From the NCBI GenBank assembly GCA_018060635.1, contig JAGOVR010000102.1, positions 1 through 5,289 of the forward strand: a stretch of 5,289 nt of DNA, read 5' to 3'. Below the pieces are notes generated by a model. It was not told where the DNA came from. It saw only the letters and a program-made list of their open reading frames with translations, and made no database searches. Both the position numbers and the translations under genes were made by a program. This stretch comes from Bacteriovoracaceae bacterium (GTDB lineage Bacteria > Bdellovibrionota > Bacteriovoracia > Bacteriovoracales > Bacteriovoracaceae). Position 1 is the first letter of the stretch. Each line of letters begins with the position of its first letter. Positions 1 to 5,278 of the stretch are shown here, in pieces.

Positions 1-591
1 GGCTAAAACAGCATTTACATATGTTTTTCCTTCACCAGTATTAAGCTGGAGAAGGACATTCGTTTCATAAGAAATAGACGTAAAAATAGCCTCGATTTGA
101 GCTCCCGTAGGTAACGTTTTGTTGCCATCCTTAGACTTTACATGATCGTAATAGAGATAGAGCGCTTCTGTTACTAGGTTAAGCTTCTTCTCATCAAGCT
201 TAGTTGCTTTAAGCTCTTCATCTAAATCCAGATCTCGAACTTCTTTAAAAGAAGACGCTTTCTGACCTTTTTTTAAATACTCCTTCCACAAGGTTAGCTT
301 TGAAGTGACAGCTTTTCTAAAAAAACGACACTGGTCCACAAGCCTATGAATATCTTTTGCTGATTCTCGAGCAGTATACGCAAAAGGCGACCACCATGTT
401 CCTTTAGTGGGTGAGACGGATAGGCTTGTATCAACTTTTAAAATTGTTTCTGATGAATTAAGATAAGCCCCATCGGGAATCTTCATCGGTTGCGAGGCCA
501 AAGAAGTTTGAGAATTCACTAAAACAAGTGAGTCTGATGCAAAGATAGGGTTTATTAACGCAGTTGATACGAGTAAAAATCGTTTTTTCAT
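1..591 (-). CDS. SecA/DEAD-like ATPase with signal peptide, N-terminal part only
   Basis: The reading frame is open from ATG at 591 to the window edge, giving 197 residues with the C-terminus missing. A Shine-Dalgarno AAGGAA (598-603 on the minus strand) lies 6 nt before the start. Residues 1-18 look like a Sec signal peptide: a basic MKKR, a hydrophobic stretch, and a possible cut after IFA. The middle (about 75-150) is charged and helical. Residues 161-165 read PTGAQ, like the Q-motif of DEAD-type helicases. Residues 185-190 are TGEGKT, the motif I (Walker A) form typical of SecA, and the flanking sequence also fits a SecA/superfamily-2 motor fold. Housekeeping SecA is cytosolic and has no signal peptide, so this is not the normal secA. 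It lies 18 bp downstream of the AAA+ gene and probably shares its transcript. Motifs II-VI are outside the window, so the exact family, function and length are unknown. An alternative is a large secreted helicase-like effector. Confidence 0.75.
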   Translation of the reverse strand, partial: MKKRFLLVSTALINPIFASDSLVLVNSQTSLASQPMKIPDGAYLNSSETILKVDTSLSVSPTKGTWWSPFAYTARESAKDIHRLVDQCRFFRKAVTSKLTLWKEYLKKGQKASSFKEVRDLDLDEELKATKLDEKKLNLVTEALYLYYDHVKSKDGNKTLPTGAQIEAIFTSISYETNVLLQLNTGEGKTYVNAVLA

Positions 592-609
592 GAATTTTTC
601 CTTGGATGA

Positions 610-2445
610 TTATTTTTGCTTTAGTGCTGGAATAAGTAGAGCTATGATGCCTCCAACAACGACAGACAGAGAGGTTTGCGCTACTACTTGATAAGACCAG
701 CTAGCTGTTGGCACCCAAGGAACGAGCCTCTCAGCCTCTTTCTGCGCGCGAAGATCTCTTTCTTTTTCCTCATTCCTTCTCTGCTGATCTTTTTCTCTAA
801 ATGCTTTGCTAGCCAAGGCGTCAGCATCTTTTTTCGATTGATGATCTTGTGCGTATTCGTCAACCTTGCTTCGGTACTCGTCGGTTTGCATTGAAATTTT
901 CAGCTTTTCTTCAGGCGTTTTTTGCGTTTCTTCTTTTACAAAAAAATCGATATTTTTTATGGTAAAAATAGTTCTTCCTTCTCGTTCTTGTACCTGAACC
1001 AACTGAGGAATATCCTTAAAAGCCTCCATCATGGATTCTTCCAAAATCTTGGGCCTAGCTATCCGAGCGAAAGCCCCATCCACAATATCTTTTCCATGTC
1101 TGAAGTTTGTCTTAGATAACGATTTAGATAATCGATCAGCCAATAAATCTAGCAAATTAGCCTGCCCAAATTTAATTTCAATCTTATAGTTTTCTTTGAG
1201 GTCTTTAATGTGACGCTGAAAAGGTTGATTTGGGTTTTCTAACCATCTTATAAAGGTTTCTTTCGATGGCGAATCCAGTTGAATAAGCGAAAATCGTCCA
1301 ATAACTTCTGCTCGCACTCCCCCCTCTTCTTGCAGCTCTTTTTTTGTGAGCTCTGTTCTTCCGTTTCTATTAATATGGGAAAAAGCTCCCGCTGCAATTA
1401 CAAGTAGGTTTTTTGTTTTTAATTTCTTTATGCTATCGGCCCCTTCTAAAAAGGTTAGTAATTGATTCTGAGCCGTTGCTCCTCCAACTCCCTCTTTAGG
1501 CCCACTAGCCCTTGAAGACAATTTATCGAATTCATTTAAAAAAACAATTCCAAATTCACCTAAATCCTCCTTTTCTAGCCCGGCAAGCTCGACGTCTATT
1601 TTGGACCCTTGATATCCCGCAGCAGTTAGAACGCTCGCATCTATATGTATAAAAGGAAGTCCTGTTTTTCTAGCAGCTTCTTCAATCAAATAGTTTTTTC
1701 CACTGCCACTTTCTCCAATTACAAAGATACGCTGCGCAGGATCTTTAGGCTCTTCTTGTATCGGTTTTTGAGGATCTTTTTCTTTAGCGGCTTTTCTTAT
1801 TTCTATAATTTTTTTTGCGCGCTTCAACTGTTGAGAAAAACAAACGGCCAAATCTTTTTTAGCTCTATCATTTCCAATTGCAATAGAATTTAAATGCGCT
1901 AAAAGATCAACTGCAGATATAGGATTTTTTAGAGGATCTTTTTCTTCGGTATCCAACTTCAGAACCTCTTCCGAAGGAGCCTCTTCCTCTTTTTTTTGTT
2001 GATTAAAACAGGCTATTCTGGCGTTCAAATTTCCTAATTCTCGAGTTAAGTTTTCAAATCGCTCTTCGTTTCTGGAACTATTTTCAGATCTTACTCTCAT
2101 CGTAGTAGCTTCCAACGTCTCCCGAAGGATTGATAGAGCACGAAAATCTTCTCTAAGTTGATCAAGTTGCTTAGAGACAGAAGCGGCATCTTTTTCAACT
2201 GACCCCACGGCACCTTCCATCTGAAAAGAACGTAGAGATAGCTGCGTTAAAGAATCGTCAATTCGTCTAAAAAATTCTTGCATTCCTACATTCATTCTGA
2301 AGATATCTTCCGAATTTTTTGCGGTACTCCGCTCCAACTCAAAAAAACGCTCTTTTGAAATTTTTTCACCACCACTTGGACTCGCAGCCCCATACACCGA
2401 AAACAAAGAAACCAAACTCGTCGACGCTAACAACTTAAAATTCAT
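610..2445 (-). CDS. ClpX/HslU-like AAA+ ATPase, with signal peptide and C-terminal membrane helix
   Basis: The protein has 611 residues from ATG at 2445. This start follows GAAGAGGA and gives a clean signal peptide (MNFK, then a hydrophobic run to about residue 20, cut near GAA/S). The frame is open up to a GTG at 2565, but that stretch contains the likely promoter. Residues 30-150 form a polar, probably coiled-coil region. A ClpX/HslU-like AAA+ module covers about 177-480: Walker A GESGSGKN (244-251), pore loop GYQG (277-280, GYVG in ClpX), Walker B IVFLNEFDK (300-308), a sensor-1 region ending AAGAF (351-355), arginine finger in EVIGRF (R384), and sensor 2 KTNFRHGKDIV (R449). The zinc finger and the IGF ClpP-docking loop of ClpX are absent. 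Residues 510-575 are highly charged and helical. A hydrophobic segment at about 588-607 should span the membrane, followed by a short basic end. Asn replaces Thr/Ser in Walker A and Asp in Walker B. The fold is clear, but the substrate, compartment and ATPase activity are unknown. Confidence 0.85.
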   Translation of the reverse strand: MNFKLLASTSLVSLFSVYGAASPSGGEKISKERFFELERSTAKNSEDIFRMNVGMQEFFRRIDDSLTQLSLRSFQMEGAVGSVEKDAASVSKQLDQLREDFRALSILRETLEATTMRVRSENSSRNEERFENLTRELGNLNARIACFNQQKKEEEAPSEEVLKLDTEEKDPLKNPISAVDLLAHLNSIAIGNDRAKKDLAVCFSQQLKRAKKIIEIRKAAKEKDPQKPIQEEPKDPAQRIFVIGESGSGKNYLIEEAARKTGLPFIHIDASVLTAAGYQGSKIDVELAGLEKEDLGEFGIVFLNEFDKLSSRASGPKEGVGGATAQNQLLTFLEGADSIKKLKTKNLLVIAAGAFSHINRNGRTELTKKELQEEGGVRAEVIGRFSLIQLDSPSKETFIRWLENPNQPFQRHIKDLKENYKIEIKFGQANLLDLLADRLSKSLSKTNFRHGKDIVDGAFARIARPKILEESMMEAFKDIPQLVQVQEREGRTIFTIKNIDFFVKEETQKTPEEKLKISMQTDEYRSKVDEYAQDHQSKKDADALASKAFREKDQQRRNEEKERDLRAQKEAERLVPWVPTASWSYQVVAQTSLSVVVGGIIALLIPALKQK

Positions 2446-2449
2446 AAAA

Positions 2450-2457
2450 TCCTCTTC
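2450..2457 (-). promoter_or_regulatory. Ribosome binding site fixing the AAA+ gene start
   Basis: On the minus strand GAAGAGGA is followed by TTTT and ATG (2445). It is the only good Shine-Dalgarno sequence near a start codon in this frame. The in-frame ATG at 2511 and GTG at 2565 lack properly spaced sites, which supports the 611-residue version with an N-terminal signal peptide. Confidence 0.75.
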
Positions 2458-2465
2458 ATAAAAAT

Positions 2466-2502
2466 AAAAAAGCACTAAGGACCCATTCCTCAATGCTTTT
2501 TT
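2466..2502 (-). terminator. Terminator-like hairpin in the leader of the AAA+ gene
   Basis: Read on the minus strand, 2502-2488 (A6 then GCATTGAGG) pairs with 2480-2466 (CCTTAGTGC then T6) around a 7-nt loop, giving a 15-bp stem ending in a U-run. Two of the pairs are G-U wobbles in the minus-strand RNA but would be A-C mismatches in the plus-strand RNA, so the structure fits minus-strand transcription. It lies between the likely promoter (2520-2547) and the ribosome binding site (2450-2457). It could act as an attenuator, a 5' stabilising stem, or the end of a very short transcript. No leader peptide or ligand-binding domain could be recognised. Confidence 0.65.
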
Positions 2503-2519
2503 ATTTATCATTTTCAAGG

Positions 2520-2547
2520 ATTCTACAAGACACACCTCAAAAGTCAA
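2520..2547 (-). promoter_or_regulatory. Sigma70-type promoter for the AAA+/SecA-like operon
   Basis: On the minus strand TTGACT (2547-2542) and TAGAAT (2525-2520) are separated by 16 bp, each with one mismatch from consensus. Transcription would start around 2511-2515. This leaves a leader of about 65-70 nt before the ATG at 2445, containing the hairpin at 2466-2502. An in-frame ATG at 2511 sits almost exactly at the predicted start of transcription. Leaderless translation from there is possible but would bury the signal peptide. Confidence 0.65.
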
Positions 2548-2645
2548 TTGGTTTGTTTTTGCCACCCTCTCTTTTGTTCGTTTTTTCGTAAAGGCCCAAT
2601 TTCATCTTCACATTTTTAATGAATAAATTCCTCGTTAGAGAGAGA

Positions 2646-2675
2646 GTTTATAAGTTTATAAGTTTATAAGTTTAA
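2646..2675. repeat. 8-bp AT-rich tandem repeat beside the iterons
   Basis: GTTTATAA is repeated exactly three times (2646-2653, 2654-2661, 2662-2669), followed by a partial copy GTTTAA (2670-2675). A short GA-repeat precedes it (2638-2646). It lies 46 bp from the first iteron. AT-rich short repeats next to iterons are a common form of DNA unwinding element in iteron plasmids, and that role is inferred here. It could also be simple replication slippage. Confidence 0.6.
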
Positions 2676-2720
2676 GGGGCTCTTGAAAAGCTTGATTTTA
2701 ATGGCTCATTTGAATTCAAC

Positions 2721-2869
2721 CGTCGTAAGATTCGCGACGAACCGTCGTAAGATTCGCGACGAACCGTCGTAAGATCCGCGACAAACCATCGTAAGATCCG
2801 CGACGGATTTTTGATATTTTAGAGTAAACGTCGTAAGATCCGCGACGAACCGTCGTAAGATCCGCGACA
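2721..2869 (+). repeat. Iteron array: six direct 19-bp repeats, Rep binding sites
   Basis: The core CGTCGTAAGATCCGCGACG, or close variants, starts at 2721, 2743, 2765, 2787, 2829 and 2851, all in the same orientation. Copies in the first block (1-4) and the second block (5-6) are spaced exactly 22 bp apart. The gap between block starts is 42 bp, about four helical turns, so all sites lie on nearly the same face of the DNA. Each copy has dyad ends (CGTCG and CGACG). Copies 1-2 read GATTCG and copies 3-6 GATCCG. Copy 4 begins CATCG, and copies 3 and 6 end in GACA. Spacing and orientation are typical of iterons bound by Rep_3-type initiators. The partner is probably the rep gene at 3986. Confidence 0.9.
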
Positions 2870-2957
2870 GATTTTTAAGATTCAATTGAGGAAATAGACA
2901 TCATTCATAAGATCTTGATCTCTAGAATAAAGATGGGCCTATTATTCTTATATCGTA

Positions 2958-3464
2958 TTATTTTATATGTTTTTTCATTTCCCATTCTGCAAAGTTTATA
3001 TCAAGGGTCTGATTATTTTTCTCCATTGAAAATTTATAAACTTCATAAGCAATATTTTTTATTTTTTTAAAGTCGAAATGGTCAGGATTTGCTCGATCTA
3101 CAACAAAAATAAAGCACTCTTTCAAAAGATCAATATTTTCAACAGAAACGACTCGTTCGGGGTTGGACGTCTGTTCTTGGTTACGCCCTTCTACGATATC
3201 TTTCACAAAAAAATTAAGCGTTTTTTTTATCTTTTCTGCAACTAAGGTTTCTTCGTAAGCAGAGTCATTTAATAGATCGTGTAATGTGCACTGAAGCACC
3301 TTTGCGATTGCTTCGATCAAATAGATATTCGGTTTTGCAGTCATTCCATCTAAGACATGACGAACTGCATTTGGCTTTGTGTTTAACGTCATCTCAAGGG
3401 ATCTAATTGAAAATCCCTTTTCCTTCATACGCAGAGTAATCTGATTAATTAGAGCGCTTGTCAT
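2958..3464 (-). CDS. XRE-family helix-turn-helix regulator
   Basis: The protein has 168 residues. ATG at 3464 follows GAAGAGAG three bases upstream. Residues about 5-66 form a Cro/C1-type helix-turn-helix domain: a first helix with MKEKGFSIRSLE, the turn and recognition helix around NTKPNAVRHVLDG, then the typical closing helices with IEAIAKVLQCTLHDLL. The remaining 100 residues are a charged helical region (about 75-165) that I do not recognise and that may serve for dimerisation or ligand binding. No protease triad or S24 motif was seen. The gene lies between the iteron array and the rep control region and is transcribed away from rep. It may regulate its own AT-rich palindromic promoter, plasmid copy number or the cargo operon. 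The target is inferred from position only. Confidence 0.85.
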   Translation of the reverse strand: MTSALINQITLRMKEKGFSIRSLEMTLNTKPNAVRHVLDGMTAKPNIYLIEAIAKVLQCTLHDLLNDSAYEETLVAEKIKKTLNFFVKDIVEGRNQEQTSNPERVVSVENIDLLKECFIFVVDRANPDHFDFKKIKNIAYEVYKFSMEKNNQTLDINFAEWEMKKHIK

Positions 3465-3500
3465 TTTCTCTCTTCTGTAAAAAAAATACCTAATAGTGTC

Positions 3501-3546
3501 GAATATTAATATATTAAATTTATCTTATTCTTACAATTTAATATTC
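3501..3546. promoter_or_regulatory. Inverted repeat around the XRE gene promoter, possible operator
   Basis: GAATATTAA (3501-3509) and TTAATATTC (3538-3546) are perfect inverted copies 28 bp apart. A further 12-bp palindrome TTAATATATTAA (3506-3517) overlaps the -10 box. These sites bracket the likely promoter of the XRE gene, a common arrangement for autorepression. The region is so AT-rich that chance palindromes are a real possibility. Confidence 0.4.
3508..3536 (-). promoter_or_regulatory. Likely promoter of the XRE-family gene
   Basis: On the minus strand TTGTAA (3536-3531) and TATATT (3513-3508) are separated by 17 bp. The -35 has two mismatches and the -10 has one. Transcription would start about 35 nt ahead of the ATG at 3464. 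The AT-rich setting makes other -10 choices possible. Confidence 0.45.
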
Positions 3547-3795
3547 TTTTTCTTAAAATCAAGGGATCGAATTACAAAAATGAAACATTTTATTGCGGAG
3601 AACAGAAATAAATCATACTCGTAAACCCTTTGTTCTTAGGCGATTTTAAATAGCTCACTATAAAATATAAAAAATATTTTTCTTTTTTTGTAAAAAATAG
3701 TAGCTTTTTTGTAATCTTGATTGTAAGGTGTTTAAATGTAAAACTAATGGGAGTGGAAAGTGAAGCAGGCCATTGAAAAGTGTATAAATGCAAAG

Positions 3796-3814
3796 TGTCG
3801 TAAGATCCGCGACG
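3796..3814 (+). repeat. Orphan iteron upstream of rep, possible Rep operator
   Basis: This is a seventh copy of the iteron, TGTCGTAAGATCCGCGACG, differing from the consensus only at the first base and in the same orientation as the array about 0.9 kb away. It lies 171 bp before the rep start, just downstream of a possible -10 box (3783-3788). In iteron plasmids, isolated iteron-like sites at the rep promoter usually mediate autorepression by Rep. That role is inferred here. Confidence 0.75.
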
Positions 3815-3898
3815 AGATAATTCTGTTTCATAAAACACCGTCCTCAAAAAGAGTTAAGGGTTAAAACAAACAGGAAACACTCTCAGGAGAAGCTGCCA

Positions 3899-3945
3899 AA
3901 GCGTTATAAAAAAACTCACCTTTTTGTTGGTTTTTTATAACGTTT
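3899..3945 (+). promoter_or_regulatory. Long inverted repeat/hairpin in the rep leader
   Basis: AAGCGTTATAAAAAA (3899-3913) can pair with TTTTTTATAACGTTT (3931-3945) around a 17-nt loop. It is 15 bp with a single G-T pair (3901 with 3943), allowed in plus-strand RNA. It ends 28 nt before the rep ribosome binding site. The T-run lies inside the stem, so it is not a standard terminator. It may be an mRNA structure tuning rep expression or a protein-binding palindrome. Confidence 0.55.
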
Positions 3946-3973
3946 CTGTGCACCGGTGGGTAGACGTTTGGTC

Positions 3974-3979
3974 GAGGAG
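3974..3979 (+). promoter_or_regulatory. Ribosome binding site selecting the TTG start of rep
   Basis: GAGGAG is followed after 6 nt by TTG (3986-3988). The in-frame GTG at 3956 has no Shine-Dalgarno sequence, and there is no ATG in the first part of the gene. The site therefore favours the rarer TTG start and a 430-residue protein. Confidence 0.75.
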
Positions 3980-3985
3980 ATATTT

Positions 3986-5278
3986 TTGCACCGCATAAAA
4001 AAATCAATCCTTTTTAAAAGTACGCTAGCCGTTCACTCTAGCGCTCCATTAACCCTCCTTCAACGAAAGGCAATCAATACACTCCTAAAGAATGCGTATC
4101 AGGATGTCAGCGATGATGTCCACGAACTATCCATAAGGGACCTAATGATCTCTCTAGGATATAAAGAAACCAACAGATCCTTTAACGATGATTTGAAAAA
4201 AAGCATGTTCGAACTATCCAAAATACCCATAAAGTGGAACGTTCTGCAAAAGGATAAGAGACATAAAACGATAGGCCAATCCCCCTATTTATCAAGCATC
4301 TCTTTGGAAAAAGGATCCATACGATATACGGTTAGCAAGCACGTCCGGGATATCTTTTTTAAGCCACACCTCTATGCTCAGTTAAACTTAGAGTATCAAA
4401 AAGATTTTCAAAACAAGCATTCCTTACCCTTGTGGGAAGCCATGTGTGAAGAAATTTCCACACAAAAAGAGTCCGGTCATGGAGGAGTAACCCTTAGCTA
4501 TGAAAAGCTCCTAGAACTTTTGGCGTTAGATACGAGTTCTTATTCTGAAAAATATCGTTATTTTAAATCCCAGGTTTTAAAGCCAGCACTAAAAGAAATA
4601 AATGAAAAATCAGATATTCATGTGACTTTTGAAGAAAGGAGAGGCCCAAAAAAAAGAATTCAAACGCTTACCTTTACCATAGAAAAAAAATCAGGAATTC
4701 CACAGTATGCCCCAAGTGAGCCTATCTTTTTAGAAGTCAGCGAAGCCCCCTCTCAAAAGACGACAGAAGAAAAAAATCTTATTCTTCTAAGACTTCAGAA
4801 ATTTGTAAACAGTCACACCGCAGAAGAATTGATTTCCACGTATGGATGCTTGACTCGAATTAAAAATGCATTAGATTTTTGTGAATCAGAATTATCCATT
4901 CCTAATAATACTATTAAAAACCCAGTCGCGTATTTAAAAAAAGCAGTGAAGGAAGAGTGGGCGCTTCCTGAAACGATCAAAAACAGATTACAAAAAGACG
5001 TATCCCTTAAAAAGTGGGAAGGAGAGAGTTGCTTTGATCGGATTGAGACTCTAGAGGAATCTGAAGCCTGCAAGTCTTTCCGAAAAGCCGTTTTAAAGAA
5101 GCTAGGCGAAACGCTTTATACCAACTGGATTGAGTCTGCACGGCTAAAAGAAGAGCCTGGACAGCTTATTTTTAAATCGAGTCGATTTAATTGTGATTGG
5201 GTTGAAAGCCGTTACGCTCACGAGTTTACCCCCCCTATGAAACTTCTTTTTCTGCCAGAAACCGAGTTACTTAGCTAA
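3986..5278 (+). CDS. Rep_3-family plasmid replication initiator with a DnaA domain I-like C-terminus
   Basis: The protein has 430 residues from TTG at 3986; a GTG start at 3956 would add 10. Residues about 5-235 form the tandem winged-helix Rep_3 (RepB/RepE-like) initiator that binds iterons. Family-typical stretches include APLTLLQRKAINTLL near the start, YAQLNLEYQKDF followed by LPLWEAM, and VLKPALKEINEKSDI ahead of a basic hairpin (RRGPKKR). A linker follows, then a region with NPVAYLKKAVKEEW (about 312-325) that also occurs in other plasmid Rep proteins. Residues about 363-425 match the N-terminal domain of DnaA: LGETLYTNWI (W381), then SSRFNCDWVESRY, which aligns with NRFVLDWVRDKY of E. 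coli DnaA. F401 corresponds to DnaA F46, a helicase-contact residue. No AAA+ domain is present. Rep should bind the iterons at 2721-2869 and 3796-3814. The following gene appears to be translationally coupled. Confidence 0.88.
   Translation: MHRIKKSILFKSTLAVHSSAPLTLLQRKAINTLLKNAYQDVSDDVHELSIRDLMISLGYKETNRSFNDDLKKSMFELSKIPIKWNVLQKDKRHKTIGQSPYLSSISLEKGSIRYTVSKHVRDIFFKPHLYAQLNLEYQKDFQNKHSLPLWEAMCEEISTQKESGHGGVTLSYEKLLELLALDTSSYSEKYRYFKSQVLKPALKEINEKSDIHVTFEERRGPKKRIQTLTFTIEKKSGIPQYAPSEPIFLEVSEAPSQKTTEEKNLILLRLQKFVNSHTAEELISTYGCLTRIKNALDFCESELSIPNNTIKNPVAYLKKAVKEEWALPETIKNRLQKDVSLKKWEGESCFDRIETLEESEACKSFRKAVLKKLGETLYTNWIESARLKEEPGQLIFKSSRFNCDWVESRYAHEFTPPMKLLFLPETELLS

Larger units (their letters stand above)
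2638..2880. other. Probable iteron-type replication origin
   Basis: This non-coding interval combines an AT-rich 8-bp repeat (possible opening site) with six phased iterons, and a Rep_3 initiator gene lies about 1.1 kb away. No exact DnaA box (TTATCCACA or its complement) was seen here by eye, consistent with, though not proof of, DnaA-independent helicase loading. The remaining gene-free DNA around it (2548-2637 and 2881-2957) shows nothing else recognisable. Confidence 0.7.
3547..3985. other. Gene-free control region upstream of rep
   Basis: No convincing gene was found here. An open minus-strand frame (3590-3847) begins at TTG, lacks a ribosome binding site, runs through the orphan iteron and resembles no known protein. 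The interval 3650-3720 is extremely AT-rich, with TTTTTTGTAA repeated 21 bp apart (3684-3693 and 3705-3714), and might be an additional unwinding or bending site. A TATAAA at 3783-3788 on the plus strand is the best, though weak, -10 candidate for rep. It lacks a good -35 and is followed 7 bp later by the orphan iteron. The inverted repeat and rep ribosome binding site at the right end are listed separately. Confidence 0.5.

Noticed and set aside
676..1893. Several plus-strand open frames opposite the AAA+ gene
   Set aside because: They are antisense shadows of the long minus-strand gene, rich in Phe and Ser from reversed Lys/Glu codons, and have no ribosome binding sites.
2446..2565. N-terminal extension of the AAA+ protein by 40 residues from GTG at 2565
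   Set aside because: The stretch contains a good promoter and a terminator-like hairpin, lacks a properly spaced ribosome binding site, and would place the signal peptide internally.
2537..2605. 22-codon minus-strand frame (MKLGLYEK...) just upstream of the operon promoter
   Set aside because: It is too short, has no correctly spaced ribosome binding site, and overlaps the promoter -35 box; nothing supports translation.
2721..2869. The regular repeats as a CRISPR array
   Set aside because: The copies are 22 bp apart with only about 3 bp between 19-bp cores, so there are no unique spacers, and no cas genes are present. The pattern fits iterons.
2910..2921. AGATCTTGATCT as a terminator for the XRE gene
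   Set aside because: It has only 5-bp arms with a 2-nt loop and no U-run; this is likely chance.
3590..3847. 85-residue open frame on the minus strand
   Set aside because: It starts at TTG without a ribosome binding site, runs through the orphan iteron and very AT-rich DNA, and shows no recognisable protein features.
4892..4900. TTATCCATT resembling a DnaA box
   Set aside because: It is a single imperfect match inside the rep coding sequence and far from the iterons.
4813..5073. 86-codon minus-strand frame inside rep
   Set aside because: It is an antisense shadow of the well-supported initiator gene.
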